Source: Shewanella sp. NFH-SH190041 (GTDB taxonomy: Bacteria; Pseudomonadota; Gammaproteobacteria; Enterobacterales; Shewanellaceae). From it: a DNA stretch of 64,000 bases. The stretch's first letter is position 1. The number at the start of each line of letters is the position of its first letter. The position numbers were made by a program, and so were the translations under genes. The stretch covers positions 2,976,001 through 3,040,000 of the forward strand of contig NZ_AP026070.1 of assembly GCF_024363255.1 (NCBI RefSeq), given 5' to 3'. Shown here one piece after another: positions 35,963-45,588 of the stretch. A model generated the notes under the pieces. It made no database searches and was not told the DNA's origin. It was given only the letters and a program-made list of their open reading frames with translations.

Positions 35963-37588
35963 ATGACGGCCTCCTTTCCCCCGCTGCAAAGCAAGTGTTA
36001 CGCCATGGCCTACCACAGCGATCCATTGGCCTTGTATCACACCCTGTGTGCTGATGCGCCCCATACGGTATTGCTGGAATCGGCAGAGATCAGCACCAAA
36101 GATCATCTCCAAAGCCTGATCATGACAGATGCCGCATTGATGATCCGCGCAGATGATTATCAGCTCAGTTTTACGGCCCTAAGCCATCATGGTGCCGCCC
36201 TACTGCCGGCCATCACACATTATTTCAGCGCTGCGCCCTTTTTAGCTCAATGCCACACAGCGTGCCCAACGCCAATCAATCACGCCAACCAAACACATCC
36301 GCAAACCAATAATTCAGCGCTGGCCAGATTGACCGTCACATTAAGCCGCCCCCAAGGCATTATGGATGAAGACGCCAGATTACAGGGTATCTCGCCTTTA
36401 GATGGTCTGCGGATGCTAATGCAGGCATTGCCCTGCACCGCCTTGGACGATAATGCCGCCGCACCGGCTTTTCTGGCAGGCGTACTTGCCTATGATCTGA
36501 TCGCTAGCGCCGAGCAATTACCTCAGGTCAAACATGGCGTCAATCACTGCCCGGATTACCTGTTTTATCTGGCTCAAAATGTGATCAAAATTGATCATCA
36601 GCGCCGCAGTGCGACCCTCATCAGCCAACTCTGTGACTCAACACCTGAGGCGCAGCAAAAACAACAGCAGCGCTGTCAGGCATTACTGCAACAGGCCGCC
36701 AGCCAATTACGCCCTCTGGCCACCACTCAGGTCCATGCCGATGTCAGCGTCGATATTAGTGATATCGAATACTGTCACCAAGTTAGCGCGTTAAAGCAGC
36801 ATATTGTGGCAGGTGATATTTTTCAGGTGGTACCATCGCGCTGTTTCAATCTGCCCTGTCCTAATCCATTGGGAGCCTATCAGGCACTCAAACGCAGCAA
36901 CCCCAGCCCCTATATGTTTTATTTTCGCGGCCCGGACTTCACCCTGTTTGGCGCCTCACCGGAAAGTGCCCTGAAATATGACGCGACCACAAATCAAGTG
37001 GAAGTTTATCCCATCGCGGGCACCCGCCCCCGGGGTAAAAATAGTGCCGGTGATATCGATGCAGATTTGGATGCGCGATTTGAACTGGCCCTACGAATGG
37101 ATACCAAAGAGCTGTCAGAGCATTTGATGCTGGTTGATTTGGCCCGTAATGATATTGCCCGCATCGCCACCACTGGCAGTCGCAATGTGGCAGAACTGCT
37201 CAAAGTAGACAGATATTCCCATGTGATGCACCTGGTCAGCCGGGTAACGGGTCAACTGCGGCCTGAACTTGATGCGCTGCACGCCTACCAAGCTTGTATG
37301 AATATGGGCACCTTAGTCGGGGCGCCCAAGGTGCGGGCCGCAACCTTGGTACGGGAATATGAACAGCAGCGCCGTGGCAGTTATGGTGGCGCCGTGGGGT
37401 ATCTGAATAGTCATGGCGATATGGATACCTGCATTGTCATCCGCAGTGCTTTTGTCAGCCAAGGAACCGCCCATATTCAGGCTGGTGCCGGCGTGGTGGC
37501 TGACTCCGTACCCCAGCTAGAAGCCGATGAGACACGGCAAAAAGCCCAAGCGGTGATCAGTGCCATCCAACAAGGAGGTGGCCAATGA
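35963..37588 (+). CDS. trpE: anthranilate synthase component I
   Basis: A 541-residue enzyme converting chorismate to anthranilate with ammonia from TrpG. The N-terminal LLES segment, part of the tryptophan feedback site, is present; the catalytic C-terminal domain shows FQVVPSRCF, ASPESALKYD, PIAGTRPRG, LVDLARNDI and GAGVVADSVP. GGGGAG precedes the ATG by eight bases. Its stop overlaps trpG by four bases. Confidence 0.96.
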   Translation: MTASFPPLQSKCYAMAYHSDPLALYHTLCADAPHTVLLESAEISTKDHLQSLIMTDAALMIRADDYQLSFTALSHHGAALLPAITHYFSAAPFLAQCHTACPTPINHANQTHPQTNNSALARLTVTLSRPQGIMDEDARLQGISPLDGLRMLMQALPCTALDDNAAAPAFLAGVLAYDLIASAEQLPQVKHGVNHCPDYLFYLAQNVIKIDHQRRSATLISQLCDSTPEAQQKQQQRCQALLQQAASQLRPLATTQVHADVSVDISDIEYCHQVSALKQHIVAGDIFQVVPSRCFNLPCPNPLGAYQALKRSNPSPYMFYFRGPDFTLFGASPESALKYDATTNQVEVYPIAGTRPRGKNSAGDIDADLDARFELALRMDTKELSEHLMLVDLARNDIARIATTGSRNVAELLKVDRYSHVMHLVSRVTGQLRPELDALHAYQACMNMGTLVGAPKVRAATLVREYEQQRRGSYGGAVGYLNSHGDMDTCIVIRSAFVSQGTAHIQAGAGVVADSVPQLEADETRQKAQAVISAIQQGGGQ

Positions 37589-38187
37589 AGCTATATCTGT
37601 TAGATAACTTTGACTCTTTCACTTACAACCTGGTGGATCAATTTCGCAGTCTGGACTGTGAAGTGGTGATTTACCGCAATGATATTGCCGCGCCTTATCT
37701 GGCTGAAAAAATGCTGGCAGAAACCCAACCTACCGCGCTGGTGCTATCCCCAGGTCCCGGCGCGCCGACACAAGCTGGCAGTATGATGGCACTGCTGGCG
37801 CTACTGGGCGGCCAATTACCTATCTTGGGGATCTGCCTTGGTCACCAAGCATTAGTTGAACACTATGGCGGCACAGTTAGCCGCGCCCCGGCAGTGGTCC
37901 ACGGTAAAGCCAGTATGCTTAAGCACCAGGGGCACACCCTGTTTTCCGGCTTACCCTCTCCGCTACCCGTGGCCCGGTATCACAGCCTGATCGCCACGAG
38001 CATGCCGGACTGTCTCGAGGTCATAGCCAGAGTGGATAACCTCCCCATGGCCATTTGCCACCGCCGGGAACCGGCTATTGGCTTTCAGTTTCATCCCGAG
38101 TCCATCTTAACAACCAGCGGCAGCCAACTGTTGCAACAGACCCTGACATACTTACAACAATACCCGACACCAACAGGAGGCCTGTGA
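37585..38187 (+). CDS. trpG: anthranilate synthase component II (glutamine amidotransferase)
   Basis: A 200-residue class I amidotransferase that supplies ammonia to TrpE. LSPGPGAP is the oxyanion region, the nucleophile Cys is in GICLGHQAL, and the His-Glu pair is in FQFHPESILT. It is a separate gene here, not fused to trpD as in E. coli. Its ATG overlaps the trpE stop, and its stop overlaps the trpD start by one base. Confidence 0.96.
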   Translation: MKLYLLDNFDSFTYNLVDQFRSLDCEVVIYRNDIAAPYLAEKMLAETQPTALVLSPGPGAPTQAGSMMALLALLGGQLPILGICLGHQALVEHYGGTVSRAPAVVHGKASMLKHQGHTLFSGLPSPLPVARYHSLIATSMPDCLEVIARVDNLPMAICHRREPAIGFQFHPESILTTSGSQLLQQTLTYLQQYPTPTGGL

Positions 38188-39269
38188 TGGCACGAACCCA
38201 GCAAGCATTACTCGAGCAGCTCTATCAAGGCCATAGCCTGTCACGCCAGGACTCCCAAGCATTGTTCAGTGCGCTGATCCGCGGAGAAGTGAGCCAAAGC
38301 AATATTGCCGCCATGCTGATCGCGCTGAAAATGCGTGGCGAAACCATCGATGAGATCGCCGGTGCCGCCAGTGCCCTGCGCGAAGCGGCTAAACCCTTTC
38401 CCCATACACCTCATCCCAGCGGCGTGACGGACATTGTTGGCACTGGGGGGGATGGCCACCATACCATTAATATTTCGACCACAGCGGCTATCGTTGCTGC
38501 CGCGGCAGGCGCAAAGGTCGCCAAACATGGTAATCGTAGTGTATCGAGTAAATCAGGCTCGTCTGATGTGCTGGCGCAATTTGGTATTGACCTGACCATG
38601 AGCCCGGAAACCGCGGCCGAGTGTCTTGATACCCTGGGATTGTGTTTTTTGTTTGCCCCCCATTACCATGCGGGCGTGAAACATGCCGTCCCTGTACGAC
38701 AAGAGCTGAAAACCCGCACCCTGTTTAATATTCTTGGGCCACTAATTAACCCTGCTAGGCCGGAAAATATGCTACTGGGGGTTTACAGTCCTGACTTGCT
38801 GCAACCTATCGCCCGTACGCTACAAGCCCTCGGCGTGACTCGAGCCATGGTGGTCCATGGCAGTGGACTGGATGAGGTCGCGCTACACGGCCCCACCGAT
38901 GTGATTGAACTCAGTGGGGGCGAATTAACTCGTTACCAATTAGGGCCGGAGGACTTTGGTGTCCCAGCGGCGGCCATCAAGGCACTGACAGGCGGTACCC
39001 CAGCTGAAAATGCCGCCATTACCAAAGCGGTATTGTCCGGCAAAGGGGAAGCGGCCCACACAGATGCCGTTGCCATTAATGCCGGTGCCGCCTTGTATTT
39101 AAGCCAAGTTACAGGCGATATCAAAACCGGCACTGCACTGGCACGAGAAACTATCGCAAGCGGTCAAGGCTGGCAGTTACTCAACCGTTTAGCCAGTGTC
39201 TCAGCAGCGCAATCAACGTCAGAGCTAACAACACCAGAGTTAACCCAGCGACGAGGGGGGCAGGCATGA
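38187..39269 (+). CDS. trpD: anthranilate phosphoribosyltransferase
   Basis: A 360-residue enzyme that adds phosphoribose to anthranilate. IVGTGGDGHHTINIST and KHGNRSVSSKSGSSDVL form the PRPP and anthranilate sites. AGGAGG lies just before the ATG at 38187; an in-frame open stretch back to 38055 is inside trpG and is not used. It ends with a four-base overlap with trpCF. Confidence 0.96.
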   Translation: MARTQQALLEQLYQGHSLSRQDSQALFSALIRGEVSQSNIAAMLIALKMRGETIDEIAGAASALREAAKPFPHTPHPSGVTDIVGTGGDGHHTINISTTAAIVAAAAGAKVAKHGNRSVSSKSGSSDVLAQFGIDLTMSPETAAECLDTLGLCFLFAPHYHAGVKHAVPVRQELKTRTLFNILGPLINPARPENMLLGVYSPDLLQPIARTLQALGVTRAMVVHGSGLDEVALHGPTDVIELSGGELTRYQLGPEDFGVPAAAIKALTGGTPAENAAITKAVLSGKGEAAHTDAVAINAGAALYLSQVTGDIKTGTALARETIASGQGWQLLNRLASVSAAQSTSELTTPELTQRRGGQA

Positions 39270-40750
39270 TGACAGCATCACAGAGTTCCCCAGCGCAAAA
39301 CGCAACGCCACAAGCCAATGTTCTTAAGCGCATTGTCGCCAGTAAAGCGGCCCATATTGCGGCGCTCAAGCAGCGCTTTGGCGAGCAGCCGACTCCGCAA
39401 GTGTCACAGCGCAGCCTGTATGATGCCCTGAATAAAGCAGATTGCAGTTTTATTCTGGAATGTAAAAAAGCCAGCCCATCCAAAGGACTGTTACGGCCTG
39501 ATTTTGATATCGCTGCCATTGCTGCTGTCTATCGCCGCCATGCCGATGCCATTTCAGTGCTGACCGATGAGCAGTATTTTCAAGGCGATATGGCTTATAT
39601 CAGCCAGATCCGCGAACAGGTCAGTCAGCCAATCCTGTGTAAAGATTTTTTTATCTCACCCTATCAGGTGCAACTGGCCGCCAGCCAAGGCGCTGATGCG
39701 ATTTTACTCATGCTGTCAGTATTAACCGATGTGCAATACCGGGAACTCGCCACTGAAGCACAGCGTTATCAGTTAGATATTTTGACTGAAGTCAGTAATC
39801 CCGCCGAGCTGCAACGCGCTTTGGCATTACAGGCGCGGATCATCGGCATCAATAACCGTAATCTGCGGGATCTCAGTACTGATCTGGCCACTACAGAGCA
39901 ACTGGCACCCACCATTCCCCCGGGCACTGTGATTGTCAGTGAGTCCGGCATTTACCGACATGAAGATGTGCGCCGCCTCAGCCCTTATGTCAGTGGTTTT
40001 TTAGTTGGCAGCTCTCTGATGGGCTGTCGCGATTTAGATTTGGCCTGTCGTCGCCTGATTTATGGTAACCACAAAGTCTGTGGCCTAACCCGAGCGGATG
40101 ATTTACTGACCGCGGCGCAGGCGGGCGCTGTCTATGGCGGGCTGATTTTTGCGCCGGCTTCTCCTCGGGCTGTCACCCAAGCGCAGGCGGCTATGTTGGC
40201 TCAAGCTAACACTCAGGCACAGCAGCAACTGCAATTAGTCGGGGTATTTGTCAAACAGGCGCCAACACTTATTGCCGCAATTGCGAAGGAATTAAAACTC
40301 AGCGCGGTGCAGCTTCATGGCAAAGAGTCAGAGGCGGATATCGCCACCCTTCGCCAATTACTGAGCGCTGACACTGAAATTTGGCAGGCCGTGGCGATTA
40401 AAGCACAAACGGATACCAAGCCGTTAATGGATAAAGCAGATGACGCGATGGCTGAACCTGCCCAAGATGGCAATCAACTCTTATCTCAGCCAGGCACAGT
40501 GACCCGACGGGTCTATGACAGCCAACATGCAGGGCATTTTGGTGGCACGGGCAAACCCTTTAACTGGCAGCAACCCTTAGCACAGAAACATCTGGCCATG
40601 CTGGCCGGAGGGCTAACACCGGAGACAGTGGCACAAGCCGCTCAGGCCGGATTTGCCGGATTAGATATGAACTCCGGCTTGGAAACCGCCCCGGGACAAA
40701 AAGATCCCCGGCTGATTTATGCCGCATTTGCCAATCTGCGCCACTACTGA
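39266..40750 (+). CDS. trpCF: bifunctional indole-3-glycerol-phosphate synthase / phosphoribosylanthranilate isomerase
   Basis: A 494-residue fusion of two TIM barrels. Residues about 20-270 are TrpC (ECKKASPSKGLLRPDFD, LCKDFFISPYQV, VSESGI), and about 275-494 are TrpF (KVCGLTRADDLLTAAQAGA, VQLHGKE, GLDMNSGLE). The enterobacterial type fusion is kept. TrpF has a longer loop (about residues 390-415, MAEPAQDGNQLLSQPG) than I expect. Confidence 0.95.
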   Translation: MMTASQSSPAQNATPQANVLKRIVASKAAHIAALKQRFGEQPTPQVSQRSLYDALNKADCSFILECKKASPSKGLLRPDFDIAAIAAVYRRHADAISVLTDEQYFQGDMAYISQIREQVSQPILCKDFFISPYQVQLAASQGADAILLMLSVLTDVQYRELATEAQRYQLDILTEVSNPAELQRALALQARIIGINNRNLRDLSTDLATTEQLAPTIPPGTVIVSESGIYRHEDVRRLSPYVSGFLVGSSLMGCRDLDLACRRLIYGNHKVCGLTRADDLLTAAQAGAVYGGLIFAPASPRAVTQAQAAMLAQANTQAQQQLQLVGVFVKQAPTLIAAIAKELKLSAVQLHGKESEADIATLRQLLSADTEIWQAVAIKAQTDTKPLMDKADDAMAEPAQDGNQLLSQPGTVTRRVYDSQHAGHFGGTGKPFNWQQPLAQKHLAMLAGGLTPETVAQAAQAGFAGLDMNSGLETAPGQKDPRLIYAAFANLRHY

Positions 40751-40851
40751 CAATGCAAGTTAATAAGCGGCACGCCGAAGACAGTACTAGGGGTAGTTGA
40801 CCCCAGAACAGATAAAACAAACACATGATCGATGACCCGACAGGAAACACT

Positions 40852-42066
40852 ATGAGCCCATTTAAATTACCCGCTTATTTTGGCGATTTCGGCGGGGCCT
40901 TTGTCCCGCAAATCTTAATGCCAGCCCTAGTTCAGCTGGAGCAGGCCTTTATCGACGCCCGGGAAGACAGCAGCTTTCAAGCTGAGTTACTGGATTTACT
41001 GAAAAACTATGCTGGCCGTCCGACAGCTCTGACTCTGACCCGTAATCTCAGCCCCAATCCGCTGGCCAAGATTTATCTTAAACGGGAAGATCTCTTGCAC
41101 GGTGGAGCCCATAAAACTAATCAGGTACTCGGCCAGGCTCTGCTAGCCAAACGCATGGGTAAAAACGAAATTATTGCCGAAACCGGCGCAGGACAACACG
41201 GCGTGGCCACCGCACTGGCCTGCGCCCTGTTAGGGCTTAAATGTCGGGTGTATATGGGAGCAAAAGATGCCGAGCGACAATCACCCAATGTGTTTCGTAT
41301 GAAGCTGATGGGAGCGGAGGTGATCCCGGTTCACTCTGGCTCTGCCACCTTAAAAGATGCCTGTAATGAGGCGCTGCGAGACTGGTCCGCCAATTACGAA
41401 ACCGCCCATTATCTGCTGGGGACGGCAGCGGGCCCTCATCCCTTCCCCACCATAGTGCGGGAGTTTCAAAAGATGATTGGCGAAGAAACCAAACAACAAT
41501 TATGGGAAAAAGAAGGACGGTTACCCGATGCCGTTATTGCCTGTGTTGGCGGAGGCTCTAATGCCATTGGTATGTTTGCTGATTTTATTGATGAGCCCCA
41601 AGTCGCGCTTATCGGGGTTGAACCAGCGGGAAAAGGGTTGGATACTCAACAGCACGGCGCGCCACTGCACCATGGCCGCACTGGTATTTTCTTTGGTATG
41701 AAAGCTCCCCTGATGCAAACCGCCGAAGGCCAAATCGAAGAGTCCTATTCTGTTTCTGCCGGGTTAGATTTTCCATCCGTTGGGCCACAGCATGCCTATT
41801 TACAAGCCAGTGGGCGAGCGCAATATGAATCGGCTACCGATGATGAAGCCCTTACCGCCTTTGAACAACTGGCCCGTGCTGAAGGCATTATTCCGGCATT
41901 AGAGTCAGCCCACGCTTTAGCCTATGCGCTGAAACTGGCAGCGGCGGCAACCCAAGAAACCCTATTAGTGGTCAATCTCTCCGGCCGCGGAGATAAGGAT
42001 ATTTTTACCGTGTCAGATTTGCTGGCAGAAAAACACCGCCAAATAGCGTCACAGGGACAGGAGTAA
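40852..42066 (+). CDS. trpB: tryptophan synthase beta chain
   Basis: A 404-residue PLP enzyme joining indole and serine. The PLP lysine is in [12 protein letters not shown], phosphate is held by GGGSNAIG, and EFQKMIG and GRGDKD are in their usual places. The start at 40852 follows CAGGAAACACT. The 100-base gap after trpCF has no hairpin I can see. The stop is three bases before trpA. Confidence 0.97.
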   Translation: MSPFKLPAYFGDFGGAFVPQILMPALVQLEQAFIDAREDSSFQAELLDLLKNYAGRPTALTLTRNLSPNPLAKIYLKREDLLHGGAHKTNQVLGQALLAKRMGKNEIIAETGAGQHGVATALACALLGLKCRVYMGAKDAERQSPNVFRMKLMGAEVIPVHSGSATLKDACNEALRDWSANYETAHYLLGTAAGPHPFPTIVREFQKMIGEETKQQLWEKEGRLPDAVIACVGGGSNAIGMFADFIDEPQVALIGVEPAGKGLDTQQHGAPLHHGRTGIFFGMKAPLMQTAEGQIEESYSVSAGLDFPSVGPQHAYLQASGRAQYESATDDEALTAFEQLARAEGIIPALESAHALAYALKLAAAATQETLLVVNLSGRGDKDIFTVSDLLAEKHRQIASQGQE

Positions 42067-42069
42067 ATT

Positions 42070-42870
42070 ATGAGCCGCTATCAAACCATGTTCACCCGTC
42101 TGCAACAAAGCGGGCGCGGCGCATTTGTTCCCTTTGTCACGCTGGGGGATCCGACCGCAGAGTTATCATTACGCATTATTGATACGCTGATAGCCAATGG
42201 CGCTGATGCACTAGAGCTGGGGCTACCATTTTCCGATCCCCTTGCCGATGGGCCGGTGATCCAAGAAGCTAATCTGCGGGCGCTAAATGCAGGTATTACC
42301 CCCACACGCTGCTTTAATCTGCTCAATCAAATCCGGGCAAAACATCCCCAAGTCCCCATTGGTTTACTGGTATATGCTAATTTGGTTTACGCCAATGGAA
42401 TTGATGATTTTTATGCCAAGGCGCAAGCCGCAGGGGTTGATTCAGTCTTAATTGCCGATGTGCCAGTAGAGGAGTCCTCGCCATTTCGTGAAGCGGCCCT
42501 TGCTCATCAGATTGCGCCGATTTTTATCGCGCCGCCAAATGCCCAATCGCCATTATTAGCGCGCATCAGTCGTGCCGGGCAAGGTTACACTTATCTCTTA
42601 TCCCGCGCCGGGGTGACAGGTAGCGACTGCCAAGCCAATATGCCGGTTGAACAGGTATTGACGGCATTGCAGCAGTTTAACGCGCCACCACCACTATTAG
42701 GGTTTGGCATTAGCACGCCTGAGCAAGTCAAAGCCGCCATAGCCGCCGGCGCCGCCGGAGCAATTTCTGGCTCTGCCGTGGTCGGGATCATCGGTCAGCA
42801 TCTGACAAAACCAGATATGATGCTAACAACGTTAGGGCAATTTACGGCCCAAATGAAAGCGGCTACCTGA
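42070..42870 (+). CDS. trpA: tryptophan synthase alpha chain
   Basis: A 266-residue TIM barrel that cleaves indole-glycerol phosphate. The catalytic Glu is in [16 protein letters not shown] and the catalytic Asp in [13 protein letters not shown]; the phosphate loops GFGIS and ISGSAVV are present. It is the last gene of the operon. Confidence 0.96.
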   Translation: MSRYQTMFTRLQQSGRGAFVPFVTLGDPTAELSLRIIDTLIANGADALELGLPFSDPLADGPVIQEANLRALNAGITPTRCFNLLNQIRAKHPQVPIGLLVYANLVYANGIDDFYAKAQAAGVDSVLIADVPVEESSPFREAALAHQIAPIFIAPPNAQSPLLARISRAGQGYTYLLSRAGVTGSDCQANMPVEQVLTALQQFNAPPPLLGFGISTPEQVKAAIAAGAAGAISGSAVVGIIGQHLTKPDMMLTTLGQFTAQMKAAT

Positions 42871-42877
42871 GCTCACA

Positions 42878-42906
42878 GCCCGGTATTGGAATTAACCGTG
42901 CCGGGC
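42878..42906 (+). terminator. weak terminator after trpA
   Basis: GCCCGG and CCGGGC pair across 17 bases, eight bases after the stop, followed by AATTAATATTCCTTAAT. The T-run is poor. Confidence 0.5.
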
Positions 42907-43210
42907 AATTAATATTCCTTAATAGCTCGATAAATGACCTCGTTATCATTATTTATTCACTTTCTAAAGCTCTTATAAAGCGTAATTAAATTGCCTATTA
43001 TGAAATTTACACATTACTTTTACGATGAAATATTACATACATTTCAATCTGTTTCTTGTACTTGATTTTAATCACTACTTTATAAAATAACGCCATTTTT
43101 TTATCGACAGTAACATATTTTCCCAATAGCTTATTTTTAGGGTAGGAAAACCCTTAATTCTCCCAACAATAATTATTAAATGATTTTTCTTTCCAGGAAG
43201 ATAAGAAAAT
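42907..43210. other. AT-rich upstream region of the BCCT gene
   Basis: About 300 very AT-rich bases before the BCCT transporter. Its promoter should be here; several TATAAT-like sequences exist but none with a good -35. No ribosome site better than GGAAGATAAG before the ATG. Confidence 0.35.
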
Positions 43211-45166
43211 ATGCTTCGAAAACACTTTGAACTTATCGATAAACCCATTTTTTTTGGTGCATTAGCCATGCTGCTATCAGTGGTAATACCTCTTATGATT
43301 TTTCCTAAAGAGGGAGCTGAATGGATTGGGATTGCCAAAGTATTTATGACTGATAAATTAGGATTTGCCTATCTTGCTTTAGGTATTTCTGCATTTTTTT
43401 TCATGATCTATATTGTATTCTCCGATATTGGACAAATTAAATTAGGAGATGCTGATGAGAAACCTGAATTCGGTAATGCCTCTTGGATTGCCATGTTATT
43501 TTGTGGTGGCATTGGTGCCAGCATTCTATTTTGGGGAAGTATAGAATGGGCCTATTATTATCAAAACCCACCGTTTCAATTAAAACCAGGTAGTGAAGAA
43601 GCAATTCGTTGGTCAGCGACCTATGGCTTATTTCACTGGGGACCTATTGCCTGGGCAATTTATTTAATTCCAGCTATTCCTATTGCTTATTTTTTCTATG
43701 TTAGAAAGCAACCTGTACTGAAAATTTCTGCCGCCCTAATGCCGGTTATTGGTGAGGCTAGAAGTTTTGGTAAAACCGGCCGTATAGTAGATATTTTATT
43801 TATTTTTGGTATTTTGGGTGGTTCAGCGACATCACTAGGATTAGCAGCACCACTGATTAACGAAGGGATAAGCTACCTTTTTGGCATTCCATCAACCACA
43901 AGCTCACAAGTACTGGTATTATTAATTTGTACCGCTATTTTTGCCTATTCTTCTTATATGGGTATGGAAAAAGGTATTAAAGTGCTCAGCAATATTAATT
44001 TTTGGGCTGCATTAGCACTACTTGCCTTTGTCTTAATCTGTGGTCCAACAATTTTCATGTTAGAAACAGGGTTAGATTCCATCGGTAGAATGCTATCTAA
44101 TTTCTTTGTTATGGCCACATGGGCAGAACCTTTTGGTGGTATGGGAACCTTTGCTGATACCCATTTCCCCCAAGACTGGACTATTTTTTACTGGGCATGG
44201 TGGTTAGTTTTTGCGCCCAGTATGGGACTCTTTCTCGCCCGTATCTCTCGGGGAAGAACAATTAAACAAATGGTTACAGGGTCAATTTTCTTCGGTTCGT
44301 TAGGCTGTGCTGTTTATTTTATGATTCTCGGGAATTATGGCCTTTCTTTACAATTATCAGGTCAACTTGATGTGATTAGTATTTTAAATAGCAAAGGCCC
44401 GACCTCTGCTATATTTGCTATCCTTTCTCAATTACCTTTCAGTACCTTTATTATTGGTATATTCACTCTTTTATGTATTATTTTCACAGCGACCAGCTTC
44501 GACTCAATTTCTTATATTTTATCCTCTGTCGTACAAAATAACGTCACCGAAGAGCCTATGCGGTGGAATCGATTGTTTTGGGCATTTGTACTGTCATTAT
44601 TGCCATCGATCCTGATGTTTATGGGCGGTTTATCCACACTGCAAACAGCTGCAATTGTCGGTGGACTACCATTATTGGTGATCGGGTTTATGTTAATGAT
44701 TGCAGGGTTTAAAGCTGCCACTTTGGATTTAAGCCACCAAGAAGGTTATGAAAACCCTGTTATCAATATTGAAGAATTACCAGAAGTTGATCCCTGGAGC
44801 AAAGAAGGGTCAGCTTTAGCTAAATTCGAAGATCGAAAAGATGCCGCAATGGATGCAGCTAATGCTGAACGCGAAGCACTCAATGCGATTTGGACACTGA
44901 AGAAAACATTACGTCGCGAAGCGCTTAACCGAGGAGAGTCCGGTTATGAGTTAGGTGATGCTCCGGATGAAATCATTCAAGAACTGCAACGGCTAACCGA
45001 AGTCGCCATGCTAGCTAAAGAGCGTAAACTCGCAGCATCGGAACAAGCTCAAGAGGCTCGTAAAGCTTTTAACGAACTGATTCGCCATAAAGCAGAGGAA
45101 GAAAAAGCACTCGCTGCTGCGGATACAAAAGCGGCGATTCAAGCTAGATTAAGCACTGATATATAA
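43211..45166 (+). CDS. BCCT family transporter, CaiT-like, with long helical tail
   Basis: A 651-residue carrier of the betaine/carnitine/choline family. About twelve membrane helices fill residues 15-510, with LFWGSIEWAYYY, GLFHWGPIAWA, SATSLGLAAPL and FYWAWWLVF ... LARISRGRTIK, all closer to CaiT than to BetT or BetP. The Met that replaces a sodium site in CaiT appears conserved (APSMGLFLARI), hinting at sodium independence; this is by-eye alignment. Residues 525-651 form an Ala/Glu/Arg-rich coiled-coil tail not found in CaiT. AT-richer than its neighbours. Confidence 0.88.
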   Translation: MLRKHFELIDKPIFFGALAMLLSVVIPLMIFPKEGAEWIGIAKVFMTDKLGFAYLALGISAFFFMIYIVFSDIGQIKLGDADEKPEFGNASWIAMLFCGGIGASILFWGSIEWAYYYQNPPFQLKPGSEEAIRWSATYGLFHWGPIAWAIYLIPAIPIAYFFYVRKQPVLKISAALMPVIGEARSFGKTGRIVDILFIFGILGGSATSLGLAAPLINEGISYLFGIPSTTSSQVLVLLICTAIFAYSSYMGMEKGIKVLSNINFWAALALLAFVLICGPTIFMLETGLDSIGRMLSNFFVMATWAEPFGGMGTFADTHFPQDWTIFYWAWWLVFAPSMGLFLARISRGRTIKQMVTGSIFFGSLGCAVYFMILGNYGLSLQLSGQLDVISILNSKGPTSAIFAILSQLPFSTFIIGIFTLLCIIFTATSFDSISYILSSVVQNNVTEEPMRWNRLFWAFVLSLLPSILMFMGGLSTLQTAAIVGGLPLLVIGFMLMIAGFKAATLDLSHQEGYENPVINIEELPEVDPWSKEGSALAKFEDRKDAAMDAANAEREALNAIWTLKKTLRREALNRGESGYELGDAPDEIIQELQRLTEVAMLAKERKLAASEQAQEARKAFNELIRHKAEEEKALAAADTKAAIQARLSTDI

Positions 45167-45198
45167 TATTAATCATCATATCTTAAGATATTAAAATA

Positions 45199-45246
45199 AA
45201 GCGTTACCCACCTTGCTAAATTTCAGGCCGCAAGGTGGTAACGCTT
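45199..45246. repeat. long imperfect hairpin after the BCCT gene
   Basis: The left arm AAGCGTTACCCACCTTGC and right arm GCAAGGTGGTAACGCTT pair over 17 bases with one bulged C and a 13-base loop, 32 bases past the stop. There is no T-run. It may be an RNA-stabilising structure or a weak terminator. The rest of 45247-45588 holds no gene; the antiporter promoter should be there. Confidence 0.6.
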
Positions 45247-45588
45247 CATCAAAAACGCCATACCGCCATAATGCTCATCCTCCCAGACACAGCCCATTTA
45301 TTTTTCAAAAAACGACCAAATATCAAACCTTTTAGCCCAACTTTTTTAACTAATTAATTGCGCCAATTTTGACAATCCTCAGGCTTAAAGCTGTCTTTTA
45401 GTAAATGCAATTTTTTTGCGGTTTTCTTTAATATTTCTCAAGTGATACATAATGATACATGGTATTATCTCAACGAAGTATTCCAGCCCTACCTGGAAAC
45501 CATATCCATTTCCCGCCTGCGGCTATTCTAAGTCATCCTCCGGTGTCGAAAGCCTGGATCAGCAGGCCTGTCAATTAGAGGAGAAACT

